Source of the DNA: Neocallimastix lanati (nom. inval.)
Lineage: Eukaryota > Neocallimastigomycota > Neocallimastigomycetes > Neocallimastigales > Neocallimastigaceae
Length of the DNA: 64,000 nt
Reading direction: 5' to 3'
Assembly: GCA_016946835.1 (NCBI GenBank)
Contig: JACVTC010000076.1
Location: 796,001-860,000 of the forward strand
Below are positions 16,824 through 29,234 of the stretch, piece by piece; positions within the stretch are counted from its first letter, which is position 1, and each line of letters starts with the position of its first letter. The position numbers were made by a program, and so were the translations under genes. Below the pieces are notes generated by a model. It was not told the origin of the DNA. It saw nothing but the letters and a program-made list of their open reading frames with translations, and searched no databases.

Positions 16824-16837
16824 TGAGACTCTTAATC
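16824..16837 (-). promoter_or_regulatory. Copia-1 primer-binding site, tRNA-Lys(CUU)-like
   Basis: Plus strand TGAGACTCTTAATC lies directly against the right LTR. It reads as the anticodon arm and loop of tRNA-Lys(CUU), so the element sense strand is complementary to a tRNA cut just after the anticodon loop. The same 14 nt sits beside the copia-2 LTR. The tRNA match is from memory. Confidence 0.65.
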
Positions 16838-17091
16838 TAATAGTTTTTTTTATAAAATATTTTATTATTAATTAAAATTTATTAATATGAATAATATTTA
16901 AAGAAATTAACTAACAATTTGAAAAATACATGGATATTTATACTAAATGTGGCTCATTAGTAATACAATGAAAATATTTATATGTTAATAACATAATGTA
17001 TTTCAAATATAATGAAATAAATCAAATAGCGAGAGTAATTACAATAATGAAATAATTTATTGTATTTTACAAAACTAAAATTAATTTAACA
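16838..17091 (-). repeat. Copia-1 right (5') LTR, about 254 bp
   Basis: Bounded by the primer-binding site on its left and by TTTAACA at 17091. Closely similar to the split left LTR (9093-9301 plus 13877-13944). The minus strand holds TATAAATA, the likely promoter. Its inner end reads TAATAG where other copies of the family start TGTTA, so that end has mutated. Confidence 0.85.
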
Positions 17092-17150
17092 CATATATAA
17101 TAGATTTCAATATTCTAACAATAAAAATATTAAAATAAATTTATATATTA

Positions 17151-17189
<39 letters not shown>

Positions 17190-17199
17190 TAATAATAAT

Positions 17200-17465
17200 A
17201 TTATTTGATACATAGTTCTTGATAGAGAGGGTAGAATTCTAATATTCCACCATCTTGAAGTTTTTTAATAATCCTCCTAAACTCTTTTTTTCACAATGAA
17301 TTTTTTTTTGAATTTAACTATCATTTTCAGGTTTCTTTAAATAACATCTTCTTTTAATTGATCTTGAAAGAGATATTAATAAATTATTATTATCTTTCGT
17401 TTGAATGTACAATCCAAATTTATTAATATTTTTAAACTCAATTATTCCAAAGGAAAAAGAAATAT
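17200..17465 (-). pseudogene. Unidentified coding remnant
   Basis: The minus strand gives codon-like stretches in switched frames: EFKNINKFGLYIQTKDN, SLSRSIKRRCYLKKPEN and, nearest 17220, FRRIIKKLQDGGILEFYPL. The breaks fall in A/T homopolymers. The composition is less A/T-biased than the surroundings. I do not recognise the family. It could be a relic of a host gene or of a transposon. Confidence 0.35.
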
Positions 17466-17649
17466 ATCAAAAAAAAAAAAAATATATATATATATATTTT
17501 TATTTATTATATATATTCTATATCATTTAAAAGTATATAATGATAAGGACATTTTAAATTTAGTTTAATAAATTCTAAAATAAAATAAAATAAAATAAAA
17601 TTATGATAAAAAAATAATTATTAAAAATTATTGTAAAAAATTATTATAA

Positions 17650-17965
17650 AAGTGAATACAACAGAATACATGAATGGGTTCGTCATTGTTTATGGTGTAA
17701 AAAATTTATTTAATGAATTAAATATAAATATAAATAATATAATAATTAATTCTGATAATAAGGCTTAAATTTATAATTGCAGAAATGGAAATCATATATT
17801 TTAAGTCAAGACAACATAACTCTTAAAATATCATAAAATTGGAAAACTAGTTTAAGAAGGTAAAATTAAAAACTTTAGGTTATATTAAAATTCAAAATAT
17901 ACATAATTTAGCTGATGGATTTATAGAAATATTTAAATTTATCTCTATTGAATAAAATTTAGATA
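17650..17965 (+). pseudogene. Fossil copia RNase H fragment
   Basis: Plus strand, several frames: TEYMNG ... GVKNLFNELNIN, then SDNKA, then EGKIK and TLGYIKIQNIHNLADGFI. This follows the end of Ty1/copia RNase H (TAEAEYM, DNKSAI, EGKIKL, ADIFTK). Its orientation is opposite to copia-1, so it is a separate older insertion. Confidence 0.6.
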
Positions 17966-18247
17966 AAATATTTTTTTCTTGTTTAATAATTAAATATTAA
18001 TTAATTATAATATGAATCATACATAACATGAATAGAATTTTGTTTAATAGTGTGATATAATTGAATTTATGTAATTAAAATAAAATTATAGTTATTTTAT
18101 TCATAATAATCTTATTTAAAAATTTATAAAATAAATAAATAAATATATATATATATACATATATAACTTTTTCAAGTTAAAGAGATAATTTTCTCTAATT
18201 TATCATGAATAATAGAAAAAAGTTTAATTGATATGAATATTTAAATT

Positions 18248-18278
<31 letters not shown>

Positions 18279-18947
18279 TTAGAATATATTATTTAATTAT
18301 TCCGATATTATATTAGAATTGGCATAAATAAAAAAAAAAAACCGTTAATATATTATTTAATTAAAATTAAATGAGAAAAAAATAATTAGAATTGACAAAA
18401 AAAGTTAATTGTTATTAGTTTTTTTTTTTTTTTTTTTTTTATAATATGAATGAAATAAAAAAAACATCCTAAAGATTAAAATTTATTAAAATAATCAATT
18501 TATCAATATATCAAATTTTTTATTTTATTATATTTTTTTCTTATTATTATTATTTTTTTTTTTTATTTTTTTTATGAATGGTATATTATTTATCTTTTTG
18601 ACTTTTTTTTTTCCTTATCTATAAAGTCTATAAAGGAAATCATGCATATTTTTAAAAAATTTAAAATATAAAATGATTTGAAATTTTATTTTGATTTACT
18701 TGACCATTATTTTTATATATATATATATTAAACTTTATATAAATATATATATATATATTTTAACTTTTTAATCTTGATATATTTTTTCCCTATTTATTTT
18801 TTCGTATTTTGGATAAAATTAAATTTAAAAAAAAAAAAAAAATAATAATAATAAAATAAATAAAAAATTAAGTAAAATTAAAAAATAAAAAAATCCTTTA
18901 TTTTTTTATCTATTTTATTTATTTATTTAAATATATATACAAATTAT

Positions 18948-18995
<48 letters not shown>

Positions 18996-19177
18996 CATTA
19001 AAAAGAAAATATAAAATAAAAAATTAAAAAAAAAAAAAAAATAAAATAAAACATATTATTCAATTTTCTATATATATTATAATATCAATTTATATATAAA
19101 TATTTATATTTTATAATCTATTATATATAAATCTTTACTCCTCCCTTTAAAAGAAAAAAAAAAAAAAAGAAAAAAAA
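17966..19177. other. Intergenic A/T-only DNA
   Basis: Poly-A and poly-T tracts (for example 18251-18278, 18419-18440, 18965-18995) and TA runs. No coding signal. It is the upstream region of the SPFH gene; the start codon at 19178 follows a purine-rich A/G stretch. Confidence 0.75.
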
Positions 19178-19809
19178 ATGGAACAAGAAAAAGATAATTC
19201 AAATAAAATGGATGATAAAATTCAAGTTCAACCATTTGAACCCAGTCTCATGACTTATATTATTGATGCTATAACTTGTCCATGTAATTAAAAAAAAAAA
19301 ATGAAAGGAAAAAAAAAATTTTTTTTTTTTCCATGATCTATACATATCTATACATATAATTTTTTTAAATATAAAGAATAAAGGAAGAAATTTTAAAAAT
19401 ATAAATAATTATTATTATTGGTATTTTTACAATAAATAATAATTATGAATATATATACATTTTTTTTTTAAAAAAAAAAAAGGAATATAGATATTGATTT
19501 TTTTTATATTATATATATATATATTTATAAATAATTTTTGATAATATATATATATTTTATAATATTTATATAAATGAAAAAAAAAAGTTACCTTTTTATG
19601 CTGTTGCTGTGGAATGTTCTTGTAAATAATACAAAAAAGCATACTTTTATTTTTCTTTTTTTTAATAATTTTTTTAAATTTTTATTATTATTATTTTTTT
19701 TTTATTGTTAATATAGTTATAATATAATATTCTAATATTTTATATTTATTTTAAAAATATTTTTTTTTAAAAAATTTTTAAAAAATATTAATTCTATATT
19801 ATTATTTTA

Positions 19810-19845
<36 letters not shown>

Positions 19846-19919
19846 TTCTATATTATTAGAGTGAATGAGGTAAAAATAAAAATTAAAATAAAAAATAAAA
19901 AATAAAATGATTCCTAAAA

Positions 19920-19963
<44 letters not shown>

Positions 19964-20170
19964 TAATTATTTTATTATTTATAAAAATTATATAATGAAA
20001 TTTTATAACGAACTACTACAAATTGAAATGAAATGGGAAATATAATAAAAAACTAAATATTGAACTAATAAATATAAAAATAATTTTTTTTTTTTTAAAT
20101 ATTTATATTGAAAATTAATATTTATATTAAATTATTATAATCATAATAATTACAATAATTAATAATAATA

Positions 20171-20231
<61 letters not shown>

Positions 20232-20582
20232 TAATAATAATATAAAGAGAGAAGAAAAACTTATTTTCCGATATGGCAAATATTCAAGATCAGTCAGTGA
20301 ACCTGGTATTCATTGTGCTTATCCCACAATGAGAGATATTATTAATTTTGATCGAAAAATTATTACTGTCGATCTTCCAAATACAAAAATTAATGATTCT
20401 AATGGTAGTCCTTTGAATGTTTCTGCCGTCTTAAACTATCGTATCGTAGATTCAATGAAAGCCTATCTTAATGTGGTAATGTATCATTAAATATATATAT
20501 ATATTGCTAAATATTTATTCTTCCTTATTAATCTATTCTGATTAAAAAATTGCTTATTTAATAACAAATTTTTTTTTTTTTA

Positions 20583-20619
<37 letters not shown>

Positions 20620-20990
20620 TTTATAATTTTTTTTCATAAGACGAATTACTCTAATTTTGTTGTTAATCAAGCATTAACAGTTCTTAAAAGAGTAGTTGGG
20701 TAAAAAAAAAGATGATTAATATAATAATATTATATAATAATATAATAATATATGTATTTACTAATATTAATTCTGTTGCTACTAATATTAATCGTATCTA
20801 TATAATATTGTATAATTATTAAATTTCAAATTCAATATTTTTTAATTTTGACGGTATATCTTTTCTTAAACTAAACTTATTATAAATTTAATAAAAAAAA
20901 AAAAAATTAAAAGTTGTTACCCTTATGGTAAATAATAATTGTTTTATTTTTAATTAATATTTTAATATTTATTGCTATAATAATTTTTTA

Positions 20991-21061
<71 letters not shown>

Positions 21062-21598
21062 TTAAGATAAAGATTATTTTAATATATAATAAATGATTGT
21101 TTAAATATAGTTATTTTTTTTTTATTTTATTTATTTAAATATATCTTATTTCTATTTTATATTTTAATAATTTTTATTTTTATTATTTTATTTAAAATTT
21201 TTTTTATATTTTTTTTAATTATAGAAAGTTCTGAAGAAAATGGAATCTCTCTTAAAAATGGTAGTAAAGAAATTCAGGATGAAATGCAAAAAGAGTTATC
21301 TGAAATGTGTGAAGTTGCCGGAATTGAAATTATTTCCATTCTCTTAAATGAATTATCTTATTCCACAGAAGTTGCTTCCATTATGTTAAAGAAACAACAA
21401 GCAAAAGCTATGGTGGAGTATGTATTATTTTTTGTTTTTTTTAAAAAATAATTATAATGATAATAATTATATAAATATATATATATATATATAAATAATC
21501 AATAATAATAATAATAATAATAAATAATAATAACAATAATTCATAATAATAATAATAATAATCAATAATAATTATAATCAATAAAAATAATATTAATC

Positions 21599-21682
<84 letters not shown>

Positions 21683-22057
21683 CAATAATAAAATTTTTTT
21701 TAGGGCAAAACAAATTATTATGGAAGGTGCCATTAGTTTAGCAGTGGATACCGTCAATGAAATTGAAACGAAAGGAATTACAATGTCGGATACAGATAAA
21801 TCAAGATTGGTTACTAATATTTTAACTGTATCAGTGGTATGTTTTTTTTTTTTTTTTTATTTTTATTTTTCTATATTTTATATTAATTTGTTTCTTTTAT
21901 TTCTTTTAATTCTACTTTTTTTTTAAACAATTATTAATTAATTTTATTTATTATTTGATTTTATTTGATTTTATTTGATTTTATTTGATTTTTTTTTAAC
22001 ATTTTATATATAAAATAGGGTAATTCAGAAGCTCAACCTACCTTGTCTCTTGATTAA
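19178..22057 (+). CDS. Stomatin/SPFH (band 7) family membrane protein
   Basis: Predicted membrane scaffold of the stomatin/prohibitin superfamily. Model: exons 19178-19283, 19588-19621, 20250-20475, 20641-20699, 20914-20927, 21225-21417, 21704-21836, 22019-22057; 267 aa. All junctions are GT...AG and all phases close. The N-terminus (1-35) is soluble. A short hydrophobic Cys-rich segment at about 36-46 (FTFLCCCGMF) fits a membrane hairpin with palmitoylation sites. The SPFH domain follows (about 48-215): RYGKYSRSVSEPGIHCAYP, then VDLPNTKIN, then VSAVLNYRIVDSMKAYLNV. It ends in a helical part with LSYSTEVASIMLKKQQAKAM. Exon 2 (34 nt) and exon 5 (14 nt) are very small. They were chosen because they restore the frame and the family motifs, so they are the least certain parts. 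Confidence 0.85.
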
Positions 22058-22193
22058 TACATAAAAGAAAAAAAAATATTTCATTATTTTTTTTTTTTAT
22101 TTTTTTACTTTAATTTAAATTTTTTCTTTAAAAATTTTTTAAACGATTTAAATCATAATTATTAAACTGCAATTGTTATCTCGTTGTATTCAT

Positions 22194-22240
<47 letters not shown>

Positions 22241-22394
22241 ACACATAATATGAAAAAATACTAATTTAATATTCATAATAATAATAATAATAATGAGTAA
22301 ATAATACTTATTATAGTAATTATTAAAGATAAATTATAAATATATAAATAAATAATAAAATAATAACAGAATTAATTTATAAATTTTAAGTAGT
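22058..22394. other. Intergenic DNA with a poly-A tract
   Basis: 3' flank of the SPFH gene. About 40 A at 22196-22235, then short TAA repeats. No gene seen. Confidence 0.75.
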
Positions 22395-22669
22395 CAAACT
22401 CCAAAATGATAAACACCCAATAGAAATAAACAATTTTATGTTAATATCAATTTATTTGATATTATTATTATTTTTTTTTTCATTTAAACAATATATATTA
22501 ATAAAAATTATTTAAAAACACTTTGGTTCTTAAATTTATAAAATAATATTTCTTTTATACTCCTACATATAATAAAACAATATAAAAATTGAACATTGTA
22601 AATTAAAGTAGTATAAAATATTTTATACTACTTTAATTTACAATGTTTAATTTTAGCTTAATCTTAACA
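22395..22669 (-). repeat. Copia-4 left LTR (approximate left border)
   Basis: Ends in GCTTAATCTTAACA at 22669, like the copia-2 LTR end. Next to it the minus strand reads GAAGGGAGAA, a polypurine tract typical of the base before a 3' LTR. The left limit is a guess from the change to less simple sequence. It contains the 56-bp palindrome at 22592-22647. Confidence 0.55.
22592..22647. repeat. Perfect 56-bp palindrome
   Basis: Left arm starts AACATTGTAAATTAAAGTAG and the right arm is its exact reverse complement, ending CTACTTTAATTTACAATGTT. The centre is between 22619 and 22620, with no spacer. It lies inside the copia-4 LTR. Confidence 0.95.
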
Positions 22670-23500
22670 TTCTCCCTTCATAAAGTATTATATTATATTC
22701 GTTATATATATAATTTTTATTTTTATTTTTATTTTTATTAATTTTTTTTTTTTTTTTTTCATTAAAGATTAAATTTGTAAATTTTGTCATTTGGACTTCT
22801 GAAATACTTTTTAGTTAAAGGATCAGCTAACATACTTTCAATATTTAACATATTCAAACTCGATTTCATTTTTTCATAATATTTTCTTGAATAAATTTAT
22901 ATCTTATATCTATAAGTTTGCTTTCTTCCCATTAGAGTTTGTATCCTGAGCAATTGCTATTCGTGCTTTATGGTCAACCATAATTTTTTAATTTTTATTT
23001 TCATATTAAACATTTTTCCTTAAAATAAAATTTTTAAACCATAAGGTATATACCTTTGTTCAGAACAGCTTTCTGTAATTGAGTTTTCCATGTTATTGGG
23101 GGGTATTTCCATGGAAAAATAGGCATTCACTTGTTGATCTTTCTGTTTTTTTTTTTTTTTTCATCATTTGCAAAATCAGAATCTCAATGTCCAATAAAAT
23201 TTACTATTTTTATTATAAAGAATCGATTTATCTTTTGTACCGTTCAAATATTACAAAATGTTCATTAAATTTTTATTGTCAACTTCCATTGGATTTTCAC
23301 ATATTCTTAATGCTTCGTTTTACAGAAAGCATAATATCGTGTGGATGACTTTACTCCAATATAAAGTTATACACCTCTTAAAGATTTATATTCACTTTAT
23401 ATATTCACTTCAATATAGAATTATTTCTTTTCATTTTCAGTAATTTTTTACTACATGGGGTTTTTAATTGGTTTTAGCTTTATCTATGAAATATTTTTTT
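22670..23500 (-). pseudogene. Copia-4 pol 3' fragment (RNase H end)
   Basis: On the minus strand, near 22780-22920, frames read DIRYKFIQENYEKMKSSLN and MLADPLTKKYFRSPND, the conserved end of Ty1/copia RNase H. Upstream parts with KAV and SWKTQLQ-type words are broken by frameshifts. The same segment in copia-2 (35100-35300) aligns by eye. It stops at about 23500, where unrelated sequence and then a gypsy relic begin. No gag, protease or integrase remains. Confidence 0.7.
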
Positions 23501-23549
23501 TTCCAATTATTCTATTAATGTATTAATGTAATCAGTTTGATCTATCTTA

Positions 23550-23780
23550 TCACCAGTATCTTAAGGAGATCAACCCTTGACTACAAGGTAAATCCCCCAC
23601 TATGCACAGTAAAACCTTCAGGCTAAAGGCAACAGCACACTCTTCAACAACAGGTAATAGTTTGTTCAATCTCTAAAAAAAAAAAAAAAAAAAAATGAGG
23701 TGGGTTAGGTTCAATCCCGATAAAACAACTATTGAAGTGAAAAAAGTATTACCTGCCTGATGTCGTTACTTAGTGACATT
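23550..23780. other. GC-richer stretch of unknown origin
   Basis: About 200 bp of balanced composition with an internal run of 21 A (23679-23699). A B-box-like GGTTCAATCCC follows at about 23710. It has no long frame. It may be a SINE fragment or the non-coding leader of the gypsy element downstream. I cannot decide. Confidence 0.35.
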
Positions 23781-24049
23781 AAAATAATTAGTTATTTTTT
23801 AATTTTATTTTATGCTTTTATAATTTTGTTATAGAAACCCTAATCTTACTTTTATTTTATCTATTTCGTAATCTCTTTATATATTCAGCAAGGGCATATT
23901 ATTTTTATTTCTCTTACTTAACTACCTGGACAATATCTCAATTTATCTGAATTAATCTTACTATTTAACTCACTTTTAACTCAATAAAATCAATTCAATT
24001 TCTTTATTACTAAAGAAGAATTTAAACTGCATCCTTCTATTAATTCATC

Positions 24050-25490
24050 CTCCCAAAAAAAAATAAATAGAAAAAATAATTCAAATACATATATAAATAA
24101 TGGAGAAACCAAAATTTTCACAACATAACCTTCAAGGATGATTTTACTAATGACAGGCACTACTTAAAAGAATTCCTAGCAAAAAAAAAAAAGAATTTGA
24201 TATTTATGATCATCTCCAAATTAACGAGATCACTTTTCACGACTCATTCCCAGTTTCATTAATCAATTACCTGCTTGAACGCTTTCATAAAAGGTAAAAC
24301 ATTCTCTAAAATTGATAAAATTGATCTAACTTTAAGTTTTTAATCTAATTAGAATTAAGGAATGTCATGAATAAAAAAAAAAAAAAAAACAGCTTTCATT
24401 TGTATTTATAAATATTTTGAATATTAATTAATGGCTTTTGAACTTAAAAAAAAAAAAAAATACTCCTTCGATTTTCTGACACTTCATTAATAACGCTTTT
24501 TTTTCGAAAGATATCATTTGAGTATTGGCTTTCTTCTCTATAGATGATATTATTATTTCTCTTCTGACTTGGAAATTTATTACAAAACACCTTACCGAAG
24601 TACGTACTTACTAGATTATGAAACGCTGGACTATACGTAAAGCCTGAAAAATTGCTAATTGCGAATTTTGTGTACCTTTTTTTTTTTTTTTTTTTTTTTA
24701 GATTTTCTTGGGCATATGGATCCCTGATAAAGTCTTCTCTATTTTAGAATGGCCTATGCCTACCAACATCAAAGAACTTCAATCATTTTTTAAGGACTAG
24801 CTAACTACTTATAATCGTTTTCATTTCAAGATTTGCTATGCTAGCTCACCAACTTATTATTCTTCTTAGAAAAAAATAAAAAATATGTATGGTCTTTTGA
24901 TTCTCTTAAAAAAAAAAAACCTTCGATGTAATTAAATCTATATTTTCTTCCGCCACTATTCTTGCTTATCTAAATTACAATCTTCCCTTCATAGTTGAAA
25001 AAGGTAACAGTAACTTTGGCTCTTGGTGCAATTCATTCACAAACATCTCCAAAAGATAATAAAATTCATCCTATCTTTTTTTTTTTTTTTTTTTTTTTTT
25101 TACTCCAGATCACTTACCCAAACAGAAAGAAATTATCTAATATATGACAAAAGTACTTTTTTTTACATTTTAAAATCCACTTGACAACCCCTAAAAAAAA
25201 AAAAAAAAAACGTCCTTAAGTTGGTCTATTTCAATGGAATTTCAATTTTTGTTTATTTGATTTATCTAAATCTAATTAGTTTCAATATGTAATTTTTTTT
25301 TTTTTTACTGATTGTTTTAACTAAGATGTCTCATTTAATTCCCTTTTTCCAATGTTCCCTTCTGCTTTTTGAAACCTTAAAAGATTCAAAACTGGAAATA
25401 AAATTTTTCTTCTACTTATCAGAATTTAGTTACAATAACGTTAATACATGAAAACTTCTAACCACTTGAACCAAAAAAAAAAAAAAAAAA
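24050..25490 (+). pseudogene. Ty3/gypsy pol relic (RT to RNase H)
   Basis: Plus strand, in many short frames, gives the gypsy RT/RNase H series in order. FSKIDKIDLTLSF and NLIRIKECHE (about 24300-24360) are followed by KTAFICIYKYFEY, SIDDIIIS (the YLDDIL site, about 24540), NAGLYVKPEKLLIANFVYL (about 24625) and FLGHMDP. Then come ILEWPMPTNIKELQSFF (about 24745), ALGAIHSQTSPKDNKIHPI (about 25020) and YSRSLTQTERNYLIYDKST (about 25100). Homopolymer indels and stops break it throughout. No integrase or LTR is seen. Confidence 0.8.
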
Positions 25491-25499
25491 AATTACAAT

Positions 25500-25520
25500 T
25501 GGTGGTGGTGGTGGTGGATC
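25500..25520 (+). repeat. (GGT)n microsatellite
   Basis: Six GGT units, the only G-rich simple repeat in the window, at the end of the gypsy relic. Confidence 0.85.
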
Positions 25521-25734
25521 TTACCTATTTTAAATATCATTTGATTAAAATTGCAATGTTTGTTTTTTTCATATTGAACTTATATAAAAAAAGAAACTTT
25601 ATAAAAAAATAAAAAAAAAAAATTTTTTAGAATACTATATTCATAAATTAAAGAAAAATGATTTAAAAATAAACATGTAATGATATATTCTAAAATGAAT
25701 TAAGGTCTTTTTTCTTAAATATTAAAAGCAATAA

Positions 25735-26652
25735 AATAAAATAAAATAAAATAAAATAAAATAAAATAAAATAAAATAAAATAAAATAAAATAAAATAAA
25801 ATAAAATAAAATAAAATAAAATAAAATAAAATAAAATAAAATAAAATAAAATAAAATAAAATAAAATAAAATAAAATAAAATAAAATAAAATAAATAAAA
25901 TAAAATAAAATAAAATAAAATAAAATAAAATAAATAGTAGAATATTAAATAATGAAAGTACAGATTGAATAAAATAAAATAAAATAAAATAAAATAAAAT
26001 AAAATAAAATAAAATAAAATAAAATAAAATAAAATAAAATAAAATAAAATAAAATAAATAGTAGAATATTAAATAATGAAAGTACAGATTGAATAAAATA
26101 AAATAAAATAAAATAAAATAAAATAAAATAAAATAAAATAAAATAAAATAAAATAAAATAAAATAAAATAAAATAAAATAAAATAAAATAAAATAAAATA
26201 AAATAAAATAAAATAAAATAAAATAAAATAAAATAAAATAAAATAAAATAAAATAAAATAAAATAAAATAAAATAAAATAAAATAAAATAAAATAAATAG
26301 TAGAATATTAAATAATGAAAGTACAGATTGAATAAAATAAAATAAAATAAAATAAAATAAAATAAAATAAAATAAAATAAAATAAAATAAAATAAAATAA
26401 AATAAAATAAAATAAAATAAAATAAAATAAAATAAAATAAAATAAAATAAAATAAAATAAAATAAAATAAAATAAAATAAAATAAAATAAAATAAAATAA
26501 AATAAAATAAAATAAAATAAAATAAAATAAAATAAAATAAAATAAAATAAAATAAAATAAAATAAAATAAAATAAAATAAAATAAATAGTAGAACATAAA
26601 TATAAGTACAGATTGAATAAAATAAAATAAAATAAAAATAAAATAAATAAAC
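25735..26652. repeat. (AAAAT)n satellite with a recurring 35-bp spacer
   Basis: About 0.9 kb of AAAAT pentamers interrupted four times by one spacer that starts TAGTAGAATATTAAATAATG and ends GTACAGATTGAA. Spacers are at 25935-25969, 26059-26093, 26298-26332 and 26587-26617 (the last is shorter). Each is entered through an AAATAAATAG join. The long minus-strand frames here (Phe-Ile-Leu-Phe-Tyr repeats) are only the translation of the pentamer and are not genes. Confidence 0.95.
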
Positions 26653-27567
26653 ACATAATAAAAATATTAAAGATTATTTCTGATTTTTTTTTTTAAGTAT
26701 TATATTTAACAATAACAATAATAATCAATAATAAAATAATGAAATATATGAAAAATGAAAAATAAGACTTCAAAAGTATTGGAAATATATAATATATTTA
26801 ATGTATAAGCCACAATGTATTAATATAAAAAGCATTTTATTTAGAATTAATTAAGGTGGTTCTTTATTATAAATCAATTATTTATTAATCCTAAATTTCT
26901 GACTCTTTTAATAAATTATTATTACTTATATATATATATATATATATTACTTCCTTTTATTATTATTATTTCATATAAATGTTTTTTTTTTTTTTTTTTT
27001 AAAGATTAAATTATTTTAAAATTTTTACAATTTTATTTATTTTTTTTTTTTATTGATATTTATTACATATTATTATAATTATTTATTATTATTATTTTTT
27101 TTTTTTGTTTTTTTTTGTTTTTTTTTTGTTTTTTTGTTTTTGTTTTTTCGTTTGTTTGTTTTATTTTTCATTTCTGAAATAAAAATTTTCAATAATATAT
27201 ATACATATATATATATTATCTTTTTCTTAATATTCTTAAATAATAAATTTTATTATTATTATTAATACTAATTAAAATAATAAGATATTATAAAAAAATT
27301 TTTTTTTTTTTAAATTTTTCTTTACTTTATTTTATTTTATTTTTTTATTTTTATTATTATTATTATTTTTTTTTTTTTTCAATTTTTTAATTTTTATTAT
27401 GCGATTATTATTATTATTATGATTATTTTATTTTATTTTTTTTTATTTTTTTCTATTATTATATAATTATTTGTATGATATATATCATCCTTATCTATAT
27501 ATAATTATTCTTCTTGCCTGATAATTTAATTATTGATATATATATATATATTTATTTATTTATAAAT
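26653..27567. other. Intergenic low-complexity DNA
   Basis: T-runs, TA-runs and TTTTTTG repeats (27090-27150). 3' flank of the minus-strand ArfGAP gene. No coding signal. Confidence 0.8.
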
Positions 27568-28556
27568 TTAGATAAGGAATGGATTGTCATCTAACAAATT
27601 TGTAGTATTTGAATTATTATTGCCATTGTTACCATTATTAAAGTTATTGAAATTATTAGTATTTCCAAATCCAGTACTCATACTTTGAGTAGACATTTCT
27701 TTCTCTAATTGCTTTGCAAATGGGTTATTAGATGAGAATCTATAAAAATAATATCAAAATATATATATAATTAATTGTTAATTAATATATAATTTTTAAT
27801 ATATAATTATTAATATAATTATTAATAGATGTATAAATATATAAATAACAAAAAAAAAAAAATAAATAATTCGAATAAATTATTATAAATAAAATACATC
27901 CATATAAAAATAATTATAAAAAAAATTAAAATTTAATCATAATATAAAAATTATAACAATAATTTAATAATATATATTTATTTATATAACTTTTTTTTTT
28001 TTTTAATTATTTTTATAAAAACTTACATTTTACTACCACTGTTACTCAAAGCATTATTCATTGAAGAACTGGCAATATAATTAGAATTTTCTTGCATACC
28101 ATTTGAATTTCCATTATTATACATGAACATTCCAACCCCATTATTATTATTATTATTTTGGAAGAATCCTTGTGGAACCATACTACCATTATTATTGTTA
28201 TTATTAGTATTAGAAAAGAAGCCTTGTGGTACTAAACTATTATTATTATTACTATTACTATTATTACTATTATTATTTGAATTGGAGAAGAAGCCTTGTG
28301 GTACTAAACTATTACTACTATTATTATTGTTATTATTATTACTGTTGTTATTAAATATTTGACTATTACTTCCATTGTTGAAGTTTTGATTATTATTATT
28401 ATTATTGTTACTATTATATAGAACTAAATTATTATTATTATTATTATTAGCATTATTGGCATTATAATTATTTATAAGAGAATCTTTTAACATATCATTA
28501 GTATTATTATGTGGACGATTAAAGTTATTTGTTTTATTACTGTTAGACATTAATAA

Positions 28557-28589
<33 letters not shown>

Positions 28590-29197
28590 TAAATTATTAT
28601 TTAAATTATTATTATTATTATTGAAATTACTAAATGGATCGAAATCAAAATTATTATTATTATTATTATTATTATTGTTGTTATTATTTTGATTGTTATT
28701 ACGTGTCATTGTATTACTTCTAGATAAATTACTAAATTGATTATTTTGTTGAGAAGATATATTATTTTGCATTTGTTTATTTGGCATATAATTAGAAGGT
28801 AATGTATTTGAACGTCCAAGTGATCCATTATGTCGTAATTGTTGTTGCTGTTGTTGTATAAGTTTTTGTTGTTGCATAAGATGTAATTGTTGTTGTTGTT
28901 GTAAATTAGAAGAAAATTGATAATTATTTTGATTATCATTCATAAATTGTTGTTGTTGTTGCTGTTGTGGAGATGTAGAGCCAGATGCTTGTGGAGAAAA
29001 ATTGTTATTATTAAATTGTGATGAATTTATTGAATATGAATTGTTTTGAGAGAAAGATGATTGTTGTTGGTGTTGTTGCTGTTGTTGTTGAGATGATAAT
29101 GAATTATTCATACCAAATGAATTTTGATTTTGTTGAATTGAAGAAAATTGATTATTGAAATTAGAAGACGATGATTGCATCTGTGATCCTATCATAC

Positions 29198-29234
<37 letters not shown>

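Noticed and set aside
19178-19292. A separate 37-codon gene at the SPFH start
   Set aside because: The stop falls inside the first intron; using the GTAATT donor at 19284 links it in frame to the SPFH exons.
25735-26652. CRISPR-like array (repeats with spacers)
   Set aside because: The long intervals are simple pentamers and the recurring 35-bp unit is unevenly spaced in a eukaryotic genome; no cas genes.
25722-26656. Two long minus-strand frames of 310 and 195 codons
   Set aside because: They are only the Phe-Ile-Leu-Phe-Tyr translation of AAAAT pentamers.
28123-28362. Leu-rich plus-strand frame that could suggest a membrane protein
   Set aside because: Antisense to poly-Asn codons of the ArfGAP protein.
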